Origin: Kitasatospora paranensis
Lineage (GTDB): Bacteria > Actinomycetota > Actinomycetes > Streptomycetales > Streptomycetaceae
Direction: 5' to 3'
Length of the DNA stretch: 64,000 bases
NCBI RefSeq assembly: GCF_039544005.1
Contig: NZ_BAABKV010000001.1
Location: 8,246,001 to 8,310,000, forward strand
Every line of letters begins with the position of its first letter. Position 1 is the stretch's first letter. The position numbers and the translations under genes are program-made. The notes beneath the pieces are model-generated. The model did not search any database and was not told the DNA's origin. It saw nothing but the letters and a program-made list of their open reading frames with translations. Below are positions 27,163 through 36,753 of the stretch, one piece after another.

Positions 27163-29408
27163 GTGAGCACGGAGAGCCATGAGCCTGAGGCGGCACTGGT
27201 CGAGCTGCGCAAACGGCTGGACGACGGCCTGGCCGGAACGGGGCTCACCAAGACCATGATCGCCCGACGGGCGGAGCTGAGCCGGGCCACCGTCCAGGCG
27301 GCCTTCAGGCCCGGCGGGGCCGCTCCCAGCGCCGCGACGGTCAGCGCGCTGGCCCGCGCCTTGGGCCTGCCGGATGCGGAGCTGCTGCACCTGCGGCGGG
27401 CTGCGGTGGCGCACCCGGGTGGCCCGGCGCCGGTGCGGGGGTCGGATCCGGGGAGGCCGATCGCTGCATGGGACCCGCTCGACCTGGAGGTCCACCCCGC
27501 CGACACCGCCGGGACGCGGCGGGTGCTGCCCGGCTACGTGTCGCGCCGCCACGACCAGGTCCTCGCCGACGCCGTACGCGAAGCCGCGGACGGCAGGAGC
27601 CGGATGCTGGTGCTGGTCGGCTCCTCGTCGACGGGGAAGACCCGGGCGTGCTGGGAAGCCGTCCAACCACTCGCCGCCGGCGGCTGGCTCCTGTGGCACC
27701 CGTACGACCCGACGCGGGCCGAGGCCGCGCTCGCCGGGCTCCCGTGCGTCGGGCCGCGCACGGTGGTGTGGCTGAACGAGACCCAGCACTACCTCGGTGA
27801 CCCGCAGCACGGAGAACGCGTCGCGGCCGCCCTCCACTCCCTCCTCACCGACTCCGCCCGCGGCCCGGTCCTGGTCCTGGGCACCCTGTGGCCCGAGTTC
27901 GCCGACCGGTTCGCCGACCTGCCGGGGAGCCGTCGCCTGCCCGCGCACAGCCGGGTCCGGGAGCTCATGGCCGGCCGCACCCTGGGGGTCCCCGACACGT
28001 TCGACCGCGAGGCCCTGCGCACCGCCGCCGCCCTCGCCGCCGCCGGGGACAGGGCGCTCGCGGCCGCCCTCACCCGTTCCCGCACCGACGGACGGGTCAC
28101 CCAGGACCTCGCCGGCGCCCCCGAACTCCTGCGCCGCTATGAGCACGGCACCCCTGCCGTGCGGGCCCTGGTCGCGGCGGCGATGGACGCCCGACGCCTC
28201 GGCGTCGGTCCCCTGCTTTCGCCGGCGTTCCTCGCCGACGCCGCCTCCGACTACCTCACCGATCACGATCACGGCCGGCTCGACGACGACTGGGCCGAAG
28301 CCGCCCTCGCCGACCTCGCCCGTCCGGTGCACGGCAGGCAGGCCCCCTGGTCTCCGTCAGGCCGCGCCCCTCGCTCCGGCCCCCGGGCGTGCCCGAGCCG
28401 GCGGCGATGTTCCGCCCGGGCCCGGAGCCGCTTCTCCGCCTCGCCGACTTCCTCGAACAGCACGGCAGTACGACGCGTCGCAGGCTGTGCCCGCCCGCGT
28501 CGTTCTGGCACTCCGCCCACACGCACCTCGTGCACCCGTACGACCTCGCCGCTCTCGCCACCGCGGCCGAGGACCGGCACCGTCTGCAGTGGGCCCACCA
28601 CCTCCGCCTCCGTGCCGCCGATGCCGGTCATCCGGGTGCCCTGGTCCGACTGGCGCGCGGGCGGGAGCAGGATGGGGACCACGACGGCGCCGAGGCCCTC
28701 TACCTGCGGGCCGCCGATCTCGGTGACGTCCGCGCGCTGGCCGTCCTGCTGCGGAGGCGGGAGGACGCCGGAGACCGTGCGGGTGTCGACAGCCTGTGCC
28801 GCCAGGCGGCCGACACCGGTGACGCCCACCTGCTGGCGGATCTCGCAGCCCTGCGGCAGACGGCCGGGGACACGCAACGTGCCGAAGCCCTGTACCGGCA
28901 GGCCGCCGAGTGCGGCGCCGATCCGCAGATTCTTGCGCTCATGGCACACCTGCACAGCGAGGACACCCGCAGGCAGCTCGAAGCATTTGATCGCAGACTC
29001 GCGGCCTATCGGCAGCCTGCAGACCGCCGACAGTCCGCGAGCGGTCGCCTGTACGCCCAGACCGCCCTGACGATGATGCGGGAGAAGCCCGGCGGGTACG
29101 AGACCATCGACGACCTCGAGCGGCTGGCCGACGCGGGGGACCCGCACGTCATGGCAGGCCTGGCGATGGTGCGGGAAAGGGATGGGGACGGGGCGGGCGC
29201 CGAGGCGCTGGTTCGCCGGGCCGCCGACGGCGGGTACGCCTTCGCGCTGGCCGGCCTGGCCGAGATGCGCGAGGAGGCCGGGGACGTGACGAGTGCCGGC
29301 GACCTCTACCGGGAAGCGGCCGACGCCGGGCAGCGCTCCCGCTACCTGGCGAGGACACTGCCCTACGGCCTGGACCCCGACGGCTCGCCCACCCCGGCCT
29401 GGAGCTGA
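27163..29408 (+). CDS. HTH / P-loop NTPase / Sel1-like repeat protein, frame broken
   Basis: GTG start with GGGGAG upstream. Residues 10-75 are an XRE-like HTH (LTKTMIARRAELSRATVQAA, then SALARALGLPD). The P-loop GSSSTGKT is at 153-160, with a Walker B-like VVWLNE around 201-206, where Asn replaces the usual Asp. After LARPVHGRQA the family-like continuation is in another frame: PLLRLADFLEQHG, then Sel1/TPR-like repeats (DHDGAEALYLRAADLGDVRA and similar). Adding one base to the C5 run at 28343-28347 restores about 748 residues. It resembles the regulator/NTPase/repeat proteins common in actinomycete conflict or signalling loci. Confidence 0.75.
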
Positions 29409-29574
29409 ACAGGAGGCGGTGGCACCCGGCTCGCGGGGCCGGCGCAGCGGTGCTGCGGCGCGGTCCGGGTGTTCTCGGGGCCTCGGTGGTCGGAGGATGG
29501 GGAGGACGTGCCGCCGGATCCGTCCCAGGACATCGGCGGCCACCACCGGACGGGCGAGGAAGCAGGAGAACGGC

Positions 29575-30015
29575 ATGGCGATTCAGCGGATGGACAACGT
29601 GGGCATCGTCGTGGAGGACATGGAGGCCGCCATCGCGTTCTTCGTGGAACTCGGCATGGAGCTGGAGGGCAGGGCGGAGGTCGAGGGCGCCTTCGCCGAC
29701 CGGTGCACCGGACTCGACGGCGTCCGGTGCGACATCGCGATGGTCCGGACCCCGGACGGTCACAGCCGGCTGGAGCTGGCGAAGTACCGCAGCCCCGCGG
29801 TGATCGGCGCCGGGCCGCGCAACCGTCCGCACAACATCCTGGGCACGCACCGCGTCATGTTCGCCGTCGACGACATCGAGGACACCGTCGCCCGCCTGCG
29901 CCCGCACGGCGCCGAACTCGTCGGGGAGATCGCCCGGTTCGAGGACAGCCATCTCCTCTGCTACCTCCGCGGCCCGGAGGGCATCATCGTCGGACTGGCC
30001 GAGCAACTGAACTGA
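29575..30015 (+). CDS. VOC family protein
   Basis: 146 residues, ATG with GCAGGAGAA upstream. Two VOC half-motifs: MDNVGIVVEDMEAAIAFFVE LGM and THRVMFAVDDIEDTVARLRP. The ends carry SRLELAKY and EGIIVGLAEQL, where Glu residues often bind metal. Resembles glyoxalase or dioxygenase-like single-domain proteins. Stands alone downstream of the NTPase gene, 166 bases away. Confidence 0.88.
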   Translation: MAIQRMDNVGIVVEDMEAAIAFFVELGMELEGRAEVEGAFADRCTGLDGVRCDIAMVRTPDGHSRLELAKYRSPAVIGAGPRNRPHNILGTHRVMFAVDDIEDTVARLRPHGAELVGEIARFEDSHLLCYLRGPEGIIVGLAEQLN

Positions 30016-30076
30016 ACAGGGGAACGGTCACCCCGGGGCGGGCACCCGCCTTCGCCGCCGCCACCAGCTGCAGAAG

Positions 30077-30111
30077 GCTCCGGCCTTCCGGCCCGGGGGA
30101 CGGGCCGGAGC
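30077..30111. terminator. hairpin between convergent genes
   Basis: GCTCCGGCC (30077-30085) and GGCCGGAGC (30103-30111) form a 9-bp stem between the VOC gene and the large membrane-protein gene that ends at 30117. Confidence 0.7.
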
Positions 30112-30116
30112 AGCCG

Positions 30117-32924
30117 TCACCGCAGGCCCCGGAGACCGTCGCGCAGGCGCCGGGCGTCCCGCAGACGCTTCTCGTAACCCGCACCGAGGACCAGCAGGAG
30201 CAGCCCGGCCGCGGCCAGCGGAACCCAGCGCGGCAGCAGTCCCACCACCTGGACCACCGTCGGCGCCAGCTCGTGACCCGCCGTCACCAGCAGGGCACCC
30301 CCGCCCAGCACCACCGGCGCCTGCAGACGGAACCGCACGCCGAGCACGGTCACCCCGAGCGCGGCGGCGCCCAGCAGCAGCGGACGGAGCCAGCTCCCGT
30401 CCGACCCCAGCGCGAGGACACTCGGCGCAAGCCCGAGGCCCAGCCCCGGTCCGTACGCCGCCCAGGAGGACAGCGCCGCGTCACGGCGGTGCCGCAGGTG
30501 GCCGACCGCCAGCGCCGCACCGGCCGTGCTCAGGGTGTACGCCTCGGGCGTGACCACCCCGAGGAGCGCCAGACGCACCCAGGACGAGGCCAGCAGCAGA
30601 ACGGTCGCCGCGATCCCGGCCGGCACCCGCCGGTCGGCGCGCAGCGCGACCGTGGCGGCCCCCACGCCGGCCGCCGCCAGTCCGAACCCCAGCACCCCCG
30701 GGTGCGCGGCCATCAGCCCGAGCGCCACCGCTGCCAGCGCGTATCCGGTACCCTCCACCGCCCCGGCCACCTGCCGGAGGCTCGCGGGGACGCCCCTCGC
30801 GGCACCGGACGGCTCCTCCCGCGCGCCCGCGGCGGACGCCGCGCCGGAGGCGGGTTCGCCCCGCCCGGCCCTGCGGGCGAGCAGGGCGGCCACCGGCGCG
30901 GTGGCGGCGGCGGCGCCGAGGACCGCCAGCGCAAGGGACGGTTGCGTCAGGCCGACCGTGTCGGCGATCGCCGCGGTCTCCAGGCCGAGGAGGAGCACGG
31001 CACCGGCCGCCGCCACGGCAGCGGCCGACCCCAGGGGCCGCCCCGGGCCACGGCCCGCCGGGCAGTCTCGGCCGCGAGCGCCGCGCAGGTGCCCAGAGCG
31101 ATCACGGTGGCCGTTCGGTCCGCCGACGCCCAGACGAGCGCGAGCCCGCCCGCGACCACGAGTGCGGCCCACGCCGCCCTCCGCTGCGGCCGCACCCGGA
31201 CCGCCGCGTCCGTCACCGCCGCGAGCAGCAGGGCCCAGCCCACCGACACCCCGTACGGCAGGCCGACGGCCGGCACCGCCAGGGCCACCACGGGAAGACC
31301 CACCGCCACGGCCCCGGACACCAGGACCCCGGCCGGCAGCCGGACGGACTTCAGCGCGGCCACCGCGCCCAGCGCCACTGCGGCCAGTGCGAGCCCGATC
31401 AGCGCGGAGCCCGGCACCTCCCAGTGCGCCCGCCCGTCCCACGCCGTCCCGTCGCCCCATCCCCAGGCGGCGGGCGCGTGACCGAGCGGTACAAGGGCGG
31501 CGGCCAGCACCTGCGGCACCGTCCCCAGCGAGGCCGTCCCGAGCACCCCGGACGCCGCGTACAGGACACCGGCCCAGGCCGTCCGAGCGACGGGTTCCGA
31601 AGCCGGTACCCGGGCCGCACCGGCCCCCGCGGCCGTCCCCTGCCCGGCCTCCGTCCCCTGTCCCGCCGCCCTGCCCTGTCCCGCGTCCGGCCGGTGCCGC
31701 AGCAGCACGCCCGCGCCCACCACGAGCAGCATCGCGGGCAGTCCGTACGCCACCGCCGTCCAGTCCCACGGCAACAGCCGGCGCAGCGTGCCACCGGCCG
31801 CGGCGAGGACCGCCACGGCCGCACCGGCCGCAAGCGCCCGCCGGGCGCCGTGCGGCAGACCGGACAGCCGGAGCGCCGACCCCATCCCCAGGGCCGCCAG
31901 CACACCCAATGGCCCCCAGGCCGCAAGGGCTTCCCCGAACCCGACCGACAGCACCGACCCGAATACCGCGACGACGCCGCCGAGCAGCGCCCACCCCGTC
32001 GCGAAGCCCGCCCCGACCCGTCGGAACGTCACCTCGCCGGGCCGTCCCGGCGACACCGCGCGGGCGAGCCGACCCCGCGCACGCCGCTCCGCACGCGCCA
32101 GCAGCACCACGTCCAGGACCGTCGCCCCGACCATCGCCGCCGCGTACGCCTCCACCCGCTCCACCCCGGCCGCCGCCAGGGCCAGCAGCGCAGGCACCCG
32201 CATCAGCAGGAAGCCCGCCGCGAGCGGGAACCGCAGCCGCTGCCCATGGCCGTGGGCGAGGGACCCGGCGGCCAGGAGTGCGGTGGCACCGGCCCAGTAG
32301 CCCAGCCCACCGATGCCGTCGAGCCCGGCGAGACCGGCGGCCCGGGCCGCGTAGCAGTCCAGGACCAGGAGGCCCAATCCGACGGCGGCCGCCGCCTCCG
32401 CGGTCGAGGTGAGTCGGCGGCGGCGCAGCGGGGACGGGAGGGCCAGCGCGACGGCCGTGACGGCGAACAGGACGGCGCTGCGCCCGGCGAGGCCCAACCG
32501 TCCCCAGCTGACCACGGTGAACACCAGGGCGGCGACGCTCACCAGCAGACCGCCGAGCACCAGCAGCACGGTCTGCGCGGAGCGGCCGGAGACCTCGGCC
32601 GGGCCGCCGGCGCCGGCCGTCGGCCGCAGGCCGGGAGGCGGGGCACGACCGGGGAGCGCCGGTCGGTGCGGCCCACGCCGGGGCGGTGTCGGGCGCGTCG
32701 CGGCGGGCGCGGAGTCCGGCGAGCAGGTGGTCCCGGTGGCGCACCATCGCCCCGCGCTGCTCGTCCAGCCCCCGCAGCGCCATGACGACCTGCCACAGTG
32801 CGGCGGCGTCGGCACCGGTGAGCGGCAGCCGACAGTGCGGGCACCGGACGTGCCGGCCGGTGCCGAGGTCGGCGCCGAGGTCGGCGCCGCAGTCGGGGCA
32901 GGGCGCGGTGTGGGGGCTGGTCAT
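30117..32924 (-). CDS. large polytopic membrane protein (SCO7613 C-terminal-domain type), two frame breaks
   Basis: About 935 residues. The N-terminus has a zinc ribbon CPDCGADL ... RCPHCRLPL, followed by a helical stretch. Then some 25 or more hydrophobic segments (for example LLVLGGLLVSVAALVFTVVS) alternate with short loops up to the C-terminal RDARRLRDGLRGLR. The architecture matches what I recall as the SCO7613 C-terminal-domain membrane family, function unknown. The frame changes near 32651-32654 (one extra G) and at 31041-31044 (one C missing). Start ATG 32924. Confidence 0.8.
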   Translation of the reverse strand: MTSPHTAPCPDCGADLGADLGTGRHVRCPHCRLPLTGADAAALWQVVMALRGLDEQRGAMVRHRDHLLAGLRARRDAPDTAPAWAAPTGAPRSCPASRPAADGRRRRPGRGLRPLRADRAAGARRSAGERRRPGVHRGQLGTVGPRRAQRRPVRRHGRRAGPPVPAAPPPTHLDRGGGGRRRIGPPGPGLLRGPGRRSRRARRHRWAGLLGRCHRTPGRRVPRPRPWAAAAVPARGGLPADAGACAAGPGGGRGGAGGGVRGGDGRGDGPGRGAAGACGAACAGSARPRGVAGTARRGDVPTGRGGLRDGVGAARRRRRGIRVGAVGRVRGSPCGLGAIGCAGGPGDGVGAPAVRSAARRPAGACGRCGRGGPRRGRWHAAPAVAVGLDGGGVRTARDAARGGRGRAAAAPAGRGTGQGGGTGDGGRAGDGRGGRCGPGTGFGTRRSDGLGRCPVRGVRGARDGLAGDGAAGAGRRPCTARSRARRLGMGRRDGVGRAGALGGAGLRADRARTGRSGAGRGGRAEVRPAAGRGPGVRGRGGGSSRGGPGGAGRRPAVRGVGGLGPAARGGDGRGGPGAAAAEGGVGRTRGRGRARARLGVGGPNGHRDRSGHLRGARGRDCPAGRGPGRPLGSAAAVAAAGAVLLLGLETAAIADTVGLTQPSLALAVLGAAAATAPVAALLARRAGRGEPASGAASAAGAREEPSGAARGVPASLRQVAGAVEGTGYALAAVALGLMAAHPGVLGFGLAAAGVGAATVALRADRRVPAGIAATVLLLASSWVRLALLGVVTPEAYTLSTAGAALAVGHLRHRRDAALSSWAAYGPGLGLGLAPSVLALGSDGSWLRPLLLGAAALGVTVLGVRFRLQAPVVLGGGALLVTAGHELAPTVVQVVGLLPRWVPLAAAGLLLLVLGAGYEKRLRDARRLRDGLRGLR

Positions 32925-33073
32925 GCGCAGAGTGTGCCGGGCCGCTCGTCCCGTGTGCATGAGTACGACGACTCACTTCGGGAGGTATCGGGGGCGCAGG
33001 CGCACCTGCCGTACCTGCCCGTCCGCCGCGACCCGGGCGGTCCCGCCGAATGCGGCGGCCACCGACGGCGGTG

Positions 33074-33709
33074 TCAGCCCTCGTTCCGGGCTTCGCGGCC
33101 CGGTGCACTCATGCTGCCGGTGGCGGGGATGCCGTCGGCCGATCCGTAGCGCAGGAAGACGGCGCCCCGGGGGCCCGCGACGGGCGGTTCGAGCAGGGTG
33201 ACATTGGCAGGGACCGCGCCGGACTCGAACACCTTCTTCCCGGTGCCGAGGATGATCGGGTGGACCCACAGGTCGAGGCGGTCGAACAGCCTCTCGCGCA
33301 GGAGGGTCTGCACCAGGTTCAGACTGCCGACGACCTTCACGTGCTCGTGCCGGTCGCGGATCTCCCGCACCGCGCCGGGCAGGTCGGGCCCGAGGTGGCT
33401 GGAGCCCGCCCAGGAGAGGTCGGGCCTGCCGCGCGAGGCCACGTACTTCGGGATGCTGTTGAACAGCGCGGCGAAGGGGCTGTCCCCGGCCTGCGGCCAG
33501 TAGGCGGCGAAGATGTCGTACGTCCGCCGCCCGAGCAGGAGGGCATCGGCCCCCTCGTACGCTGCGTCGACCTGTGCCCCGGCGACCTCGTCCATCAGGG
33601 GGACCTGCCAGCCGCCGAAGGGAAACCCCACCGGGTCCTCGTCGGGACCGCCGGGCGCCTGCCCGACGAGGTCGAGAGTGGTGAACAACTCGATATGGAT
33701 GAGGCCCAT
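33074..33709 (-). CDS. dihydrofolate reductase family (RibD C-terminal-like) protein
   Basis: 211 residues. MGLIHIELFTTLDLVGQAPG, then ADALLLGRRTYDIFAAYWP, HVKVVGSLNLVQTLLRERLF, DRLDLWVHPIILGTGKKVFE are the conserved blocks of the RibD C-terminal/DHFR-like fold (NADPH-binding). These enzymes reduce pteridine- or flavin-like substrates; the natural substrate is unknown. GGGAG precedes the ATG, and a TAGATT box at about 33745 may be its -10. Confidence 0.9.
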   Translation of the reverse strand: MGLIHIELFTTLDLVGQAPGGPDEDPVGFPFGGWQVPLMDEVAGAQVDAAYEGADALLLGRRTYDIFAAYWPQAGDSPFAALFNSIPKYVASRGRPDLSWAGSSHLGPDLPGAVREIRDRHEHVKVVGSLNLVQTLLRERLFDRLDLWVHPIILGTGKKVFESGAVPANVTLLEPPVAGPRGAVFLRYGSADGIPATGSMSAPGREARNEG

Positions 33710-33802
33710 GGCGTGCTCCCGACGCGTCGAATGTCCTGTCAGAAATCTAGAGCGACCGGGACGTGCAGACCCGTCAGTCCGCTCTTCGACCGGACGGAAC
33801 GC

Positions 33803-33955
33803 TCAGCCGGCGGCCGCTTCGCGCAGGATGCGGTCGCGCGAGGCCGCCGCCGCGGCGCGCAGCGCGGGCAGGTCCACGTCGGTCGGTCGGCCGGCCCATG
33901 TGCGGACCTGCCCGGCGACCAGGACGGTGTCGACGTTGCGGGTGTCGAAAGCAGC
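33803..33955 (-). pseudogene. amidohydrolase C-terminal remnant
   Basis: The minus frame reads AAFDTRNVDTVLVAGQVRTW then RPTDVDLPALRAAAAASRDRI LREAAAG and stop. This is the usual ending of amidohydrolase/chlorohydrolase proteins (VDTVLVAGRVRK ... SRDRLL). Nothing upstream continues it, so only the last 50 residues survive. Confidence 0.55.
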
Positions 33956-33956
33956 G

Positions 33957-34075
33957 CGCGCATCTGGGAGACCCTCAGCCTCAACAGCGCCCCGACCAGC
34001 AACTGGTGATCTACCAGGCGATCCACGGCAGTCCGTCCGCCGCGCGCCTGGCCCTCCTGCCGACACCGGTCGCAG
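33957..34075 (+). pseudogene. possible remnant of an MmyB-like XRE regulator
   Basis: Two short frames read ETLSLNS and DQQLVIYQAIHGSPSAARLA. They resemble the C-terminal end of MmyB-type regulators (G-LTL-Y ... DQ-LVVY-A--GSPSA--L-LL), of which an intact member lies at 35757. Short and frameshifted, so tentative. Confidence 0.35.
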
Positions 34076-34100
34076 GAGGAGCACCGCCACCACAGGCACA

Positions 34101-34130
34101 GCCACGGCCACGGCCATAGCCACGGCCACA
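34101..34130. repeat. GCCACG hexamer tandem repeat
   Basis: Five tandem hexamers: GCCACG, GCCACG, GCCATA, GCCACG, GCCACA, lying between the remnant and the cupin stop. Similar in style to the hexamer array at 52045. Confidence 0.7.
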
Positions 34131-34146
34131 GCGACCGTCACCCCTG

Positions 34147-34557
34147 TCAGCCGAGGGCCGGGGCGGCGGCGTACTCCTCGTCGGTGACGGGGGTGAGCCA
34201 GTGGACGACGTCGTGGTCGGCGTCGCCCTCGTTGATGGCCAGGTGGACCATCAGGCGGTTCGGCGCGGCGCCGTGCCAGTGCTCCTCGCCGGCCTCGAAC
34301 AGGACCCGGTCGCCGGGGCGGATGACCTCGACAGGTCCGCCGCGGCGCTGGCACAGGCCGATGCCCTCGGTGACGAAGACGGTCTGGCCGAGCGGGTGGC
34401 GGTGCCAGTGGGTGCGGGCGCCGGGCATGAAGTGCACCAGGTTGGCGGTGACCCGGGACGGGGACGGGGCTGCGGCGACGGCGTCGATGTAGACGTCGCC
34501 GGTGAACCAGTCGGCCGGGCCCTTGACGGTGTCGATCGAGCTGCGGGTGATCTGCAC
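34147..34557 (-). CDS. cupin protein (mandelonitrile-lyase-like)
   Basis: 136 residues: SIDTVKGPADWFTGDVYIDA, VHFMPGARTHWHRHPLGQTV, and CQRRGGPVEVIRPGDRVLFE with GEEHWHGAAP. The metal site is made by HWHRH, Gln/Glu and the later His. It fits the (R)-mandelonitrile lyase-like cupin group, often metal-dependent lyases or oxygenases. 22 bases separate it from the upstream alcohol dehydrogenase, so it is probably translated from the same mRNA. Confidence 0.87.
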   Translation of the reverse strand: MQITRSSIDTVKGPADWFTGDVYIDAVAAAPSPSRVTANLVHFMPGARTHWHRHPLGQTVFVTEGIGLCQRRGGPVEVIRPGDRVLFEAGEEHWHGAAPNRLMVHLAINEGDADHDVVHWLTPVTDEEYAAAPALG

Positions 34558-34579
34558 GGGAGTGCCTTCCGGGAGGGGG

Positions 34580-35596
34580 TCAGGGCTTGAGCAGGGTCTT
34601 GATCGCGCGGCGCTCGTCCATCGCCCGGTAGCCGTCGGCGACCTGCTCCAGCGGCAGGGTGAGGTCGAAGACCTTGCCGGGGTCGATCCGGCCGGACAGG
34701 ACGCGATCGATCAGGTCGGGCAGGTAGCGGCGGACGGGTGCGGGGCCGCCGCGCAGGCCGACGTGGGAGTAGAAGAGCTCCTGGCCGTCGACGGCGACCT
34801 CGTGGGGAACGCCGACGAATCCGACGCTGCCACCGGGCCGGGCCGAGCGCAGGGCCTGCTGCATGGACTCGGCGGTGCCGACGCACTCCAGGACGCTGTC
34901 GGCGCCGATCCCGCCGGTCAGCTCCTTGATCCGGGCGACGCCGTCCTCGCCGCGCTCGGTGACGATGTCGGTGGCGCCGAATTCGAGGGCGAGCCGCTGG
35001 CGGCTCCGGTGGCGGCTCATCGCGATGATCCGCTCCGCGCCCATCTCCTTCGCGGCGATCACCGCACACAGTCCGACCGCGCCGTCACCGACGACCACGG
35101 CGGTGGACCCGGGCCGGACGTCGGCGGCGTCGGCGGCGTACCAGCCGGTCCCCAGCACGTCGGACACGGCCAGCAAGCCGGGCCAGAACTCCTCGCCGGG
35201 CGTGCCGTCGGTGGCGACCAGGGTTCCCTGGGCGTTGGGAATGCGCACGTACTCGGCCTGGCAGGTGCTCATGAACTCGCGGTCCAGGCAGTTCGACTGC
35301 CACCCGTTCCGGCAGTTGGCACAGGTGTTGTCCGAGGTCGCGAACGAGCCGACGACGAACTGGCCGGGCCGCAGGCCGGTGACCTCGGCTCCCACCTCCT
35401 CGACGAAGCCGACGTACTCGTGCCCCATCGGGTGGGCCTCGTCGGTCGCGTCCAGGCCCCGCCAGGGCCACAGGTCGGAGCCGCACACACAGGTGACGGC
35501 CGTCCGGATGACCGCATCGGTGGGCTTGAGGATCCTGGGGTCGTCCAGGGTTTCGAAACGTACGTCGCCGGGGGCGTGGATCACTGCTCCGCGCAT
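34580..35596 (-). CDS. zinc-dependent alcohol dehydrogenase
   Basis: 338 residues of the MDR superfamily. Catalytic zinc ligands Cys38 (CVCGSD) and His59-Glu60 (GHEYVG); structural-zinc cysteines at 92, 95 and 103 (CANCRNGWQSNC). Rossmann motif VVGDGAVGLCAVIAAKEMGA. It oxidises alcohols or reduces aldehydes with NAD(P). Followed by the cupin gene at 34557 and divergent from the MmyB-like regulator at 35757, which probably controls the pair. Confidence 0.92.
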   Translation of the reverse strand: MRGAVIHAPGDVRFETLDDPRILKPTDAVIRTAVTCVCGSDLWPWRGLDATDEAHPMGHEYVGFVEEVGAEVTGLRPGQFVVGSFATSDNTCANCRNGWQSNCLDREFMSTCQAEYVRIPNAQGTLVATDGTPGEEFWPGLLAVSDVLGTGWYAADAADVRPGSTAVVVGDGAVGLCAVIAAKEMGAERIIAMSRHRSRQRLALEFGATDIVTERGEDGVARIKELTGGIGADSVLECVGTAESMQQALRSARPGGSVGFVGVPHEVAVDGQELFYSHVGLRGGPAPVRRYLPDLIDRVLSGRIDPGKVFDLTLPLEQVADGYRAMDERRAIKTLLKP

Positions 35597-35756
35597 GGGA
35601 AGTCCTCACGTCAGGGGGAGGGGCCGGGCCGGGGCGGTGTCGCCCGAGGCGCCTCCATTCCAGGTAACCGCACCTCCCGGCGGCGAGCGAGGCACCGGCG
35701 AGGGGTGTACCGGCAGGACATCCCTCCCGCGGCCGCCAGGCCGTACGGTCGAGGAC

Positions 35757-36647
35757 ATGGACAACCGCGAGGAGGTCCGCGAGTTCCTCACCTCGCGGCG
35801 AGCGAAGATCAGCCCGGAGCGGGCCGGCCTGCCCGCCGGGCCCCGGCGGCGCGTGCCCGGGCTGCGCCGGAGCGAAGTCGCCGCACTCGCCGACATGAGC
35901 GTCGAGTACTACGCGAAACTCGAACGGGGCAGCCTCGCCGGCGCCTCCCCGGCCGTCCTCGAAGCCGTCGCCCGCGCCCTGCAGCTCGACGACGCCGAAC
36001 GCGCCCACCTCCTGCACCTGGCCCGGGCCGCCGACGGCTCCGACGCCCTCACCCGGCCCCGCCGCCGCACCACCACCCGGCCGTGGACCCCGCACCGCAG
36101 CCTGCAATGGACCCTCGACGCGATCACCGCCGGGCCCGCGGTCGTGACCAACGGCCGCACCGACGTCCTGGCCGCCAACCCGCTCGCCCGCGCCTTCTAC
36201 ACCGACCTGTCCGCCAACCCGGACAACCGGCGCAACCTGGCACGCTTCAACTTCCTCGACCCGGCCTCCCGCCGGTTCTACCCCGACTGGGAGCTGTTCG
36301 CCGACATGGCGGTCGCCATGCTGCGCCGCGAGGCCGGCCGCGACCCCCACGACAAGGACCTGCACGACCTCATCGGCGAGCTGTCCACCCGCAGCTACGC
36401 GTTCCGCACCCGCTGGGGCACCCACGACGTCCGCCGCCACGGCACCGGCACCAAGCGGTTCCACCACCCCGCCGTCGGCGACCTCACCCTCGCCTACGAG
36501 TCCCTCGACCTGGCCGCCGAGCCCGGACTCCACATGACCGTCTACACCGCCGAACCCGGCTCCGCCTCCGAGGAGGGGCTGCGCCTGCTCGCCTCCCTGG
36601 CCGCCACCGAGAACGCCGCTCCGGCGGTCCGGCACCCGGCCGGCTGA
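35757..36647 (+). CDS. XRE-family regulator with MmyB-like ligand domain
   Basis: 296 residues. HTH domain: REFLTSRRAKISPERAGLPA, RVPGLRRSEVAALADMSVEY YAKLERG. The C-terminal MmyB-like PAS-type domain has LDAITAGPAVVTNGRTDVLA ANPLARAFYTDL, TRSYAFRTRWGTHDV and HHPAVGDLTLAYESLDL. ATG at 35757 is seven bases after TACGGT, a leaderless-type start. The divergent alcohol dehydrogenase/cupin pair is the likely target, as is usual for this family. Confidence 0.93.
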   Translation: MDNREEVREFLTSRRAKISPERAGLPAGPRRRVPGLRRSEVAALADMSVEYYAKLERGSLAGASPAVLEAVARALQLDDAERAHLLHLARAADGSDALTRPRRRTTTRPWTPHRSLQWTLDAITAGPAVVTNGRTDVLAANPLARAFYTDLSANPDNRRNLARFNFLDPASRRFYPDWELFADMAVAMLRREAGRDPHDKDLHDLIGELSTRSYAFRTRWGTHDVRRHGTGTKRFHHPAVGDLTLAYESLDLAAEPGLHMTVYTAEPGSASEEGLRLLASLAATENAAPAVRHPAG

Positions 36648-36648
36648 A

Positions 36649-36734
36649 GCCCGCGATCACCCGGCCGGCGATACGAGTGCGGCGCTGAGTGCGGCGAATG
36701 CGGCGGCGCGGCCGGGTGACGGGTGATCGCGGGC
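36649..36734 (+). terminator. long-range hairpin after the MmyB-like gene
   Basis: GCCCGCGATCACCC (36649-36662) and GGGTGATCGCGGGC (36721-36734) are a perfect 14-bp inverted repeat around a 58-base GC-rich loop. It lies between convergent genes, right after the regulator stop. Confidence 0.6.
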
Positions 36735-36753
36735 GCGGCTCGGTCGGCCAGCC

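Noticed and set aside
33739..34026. 95-aa minus frame next to the amidohydrolase remnant
   Set aside because: It overlaps the better-supported remnant in another frame and has no family match.
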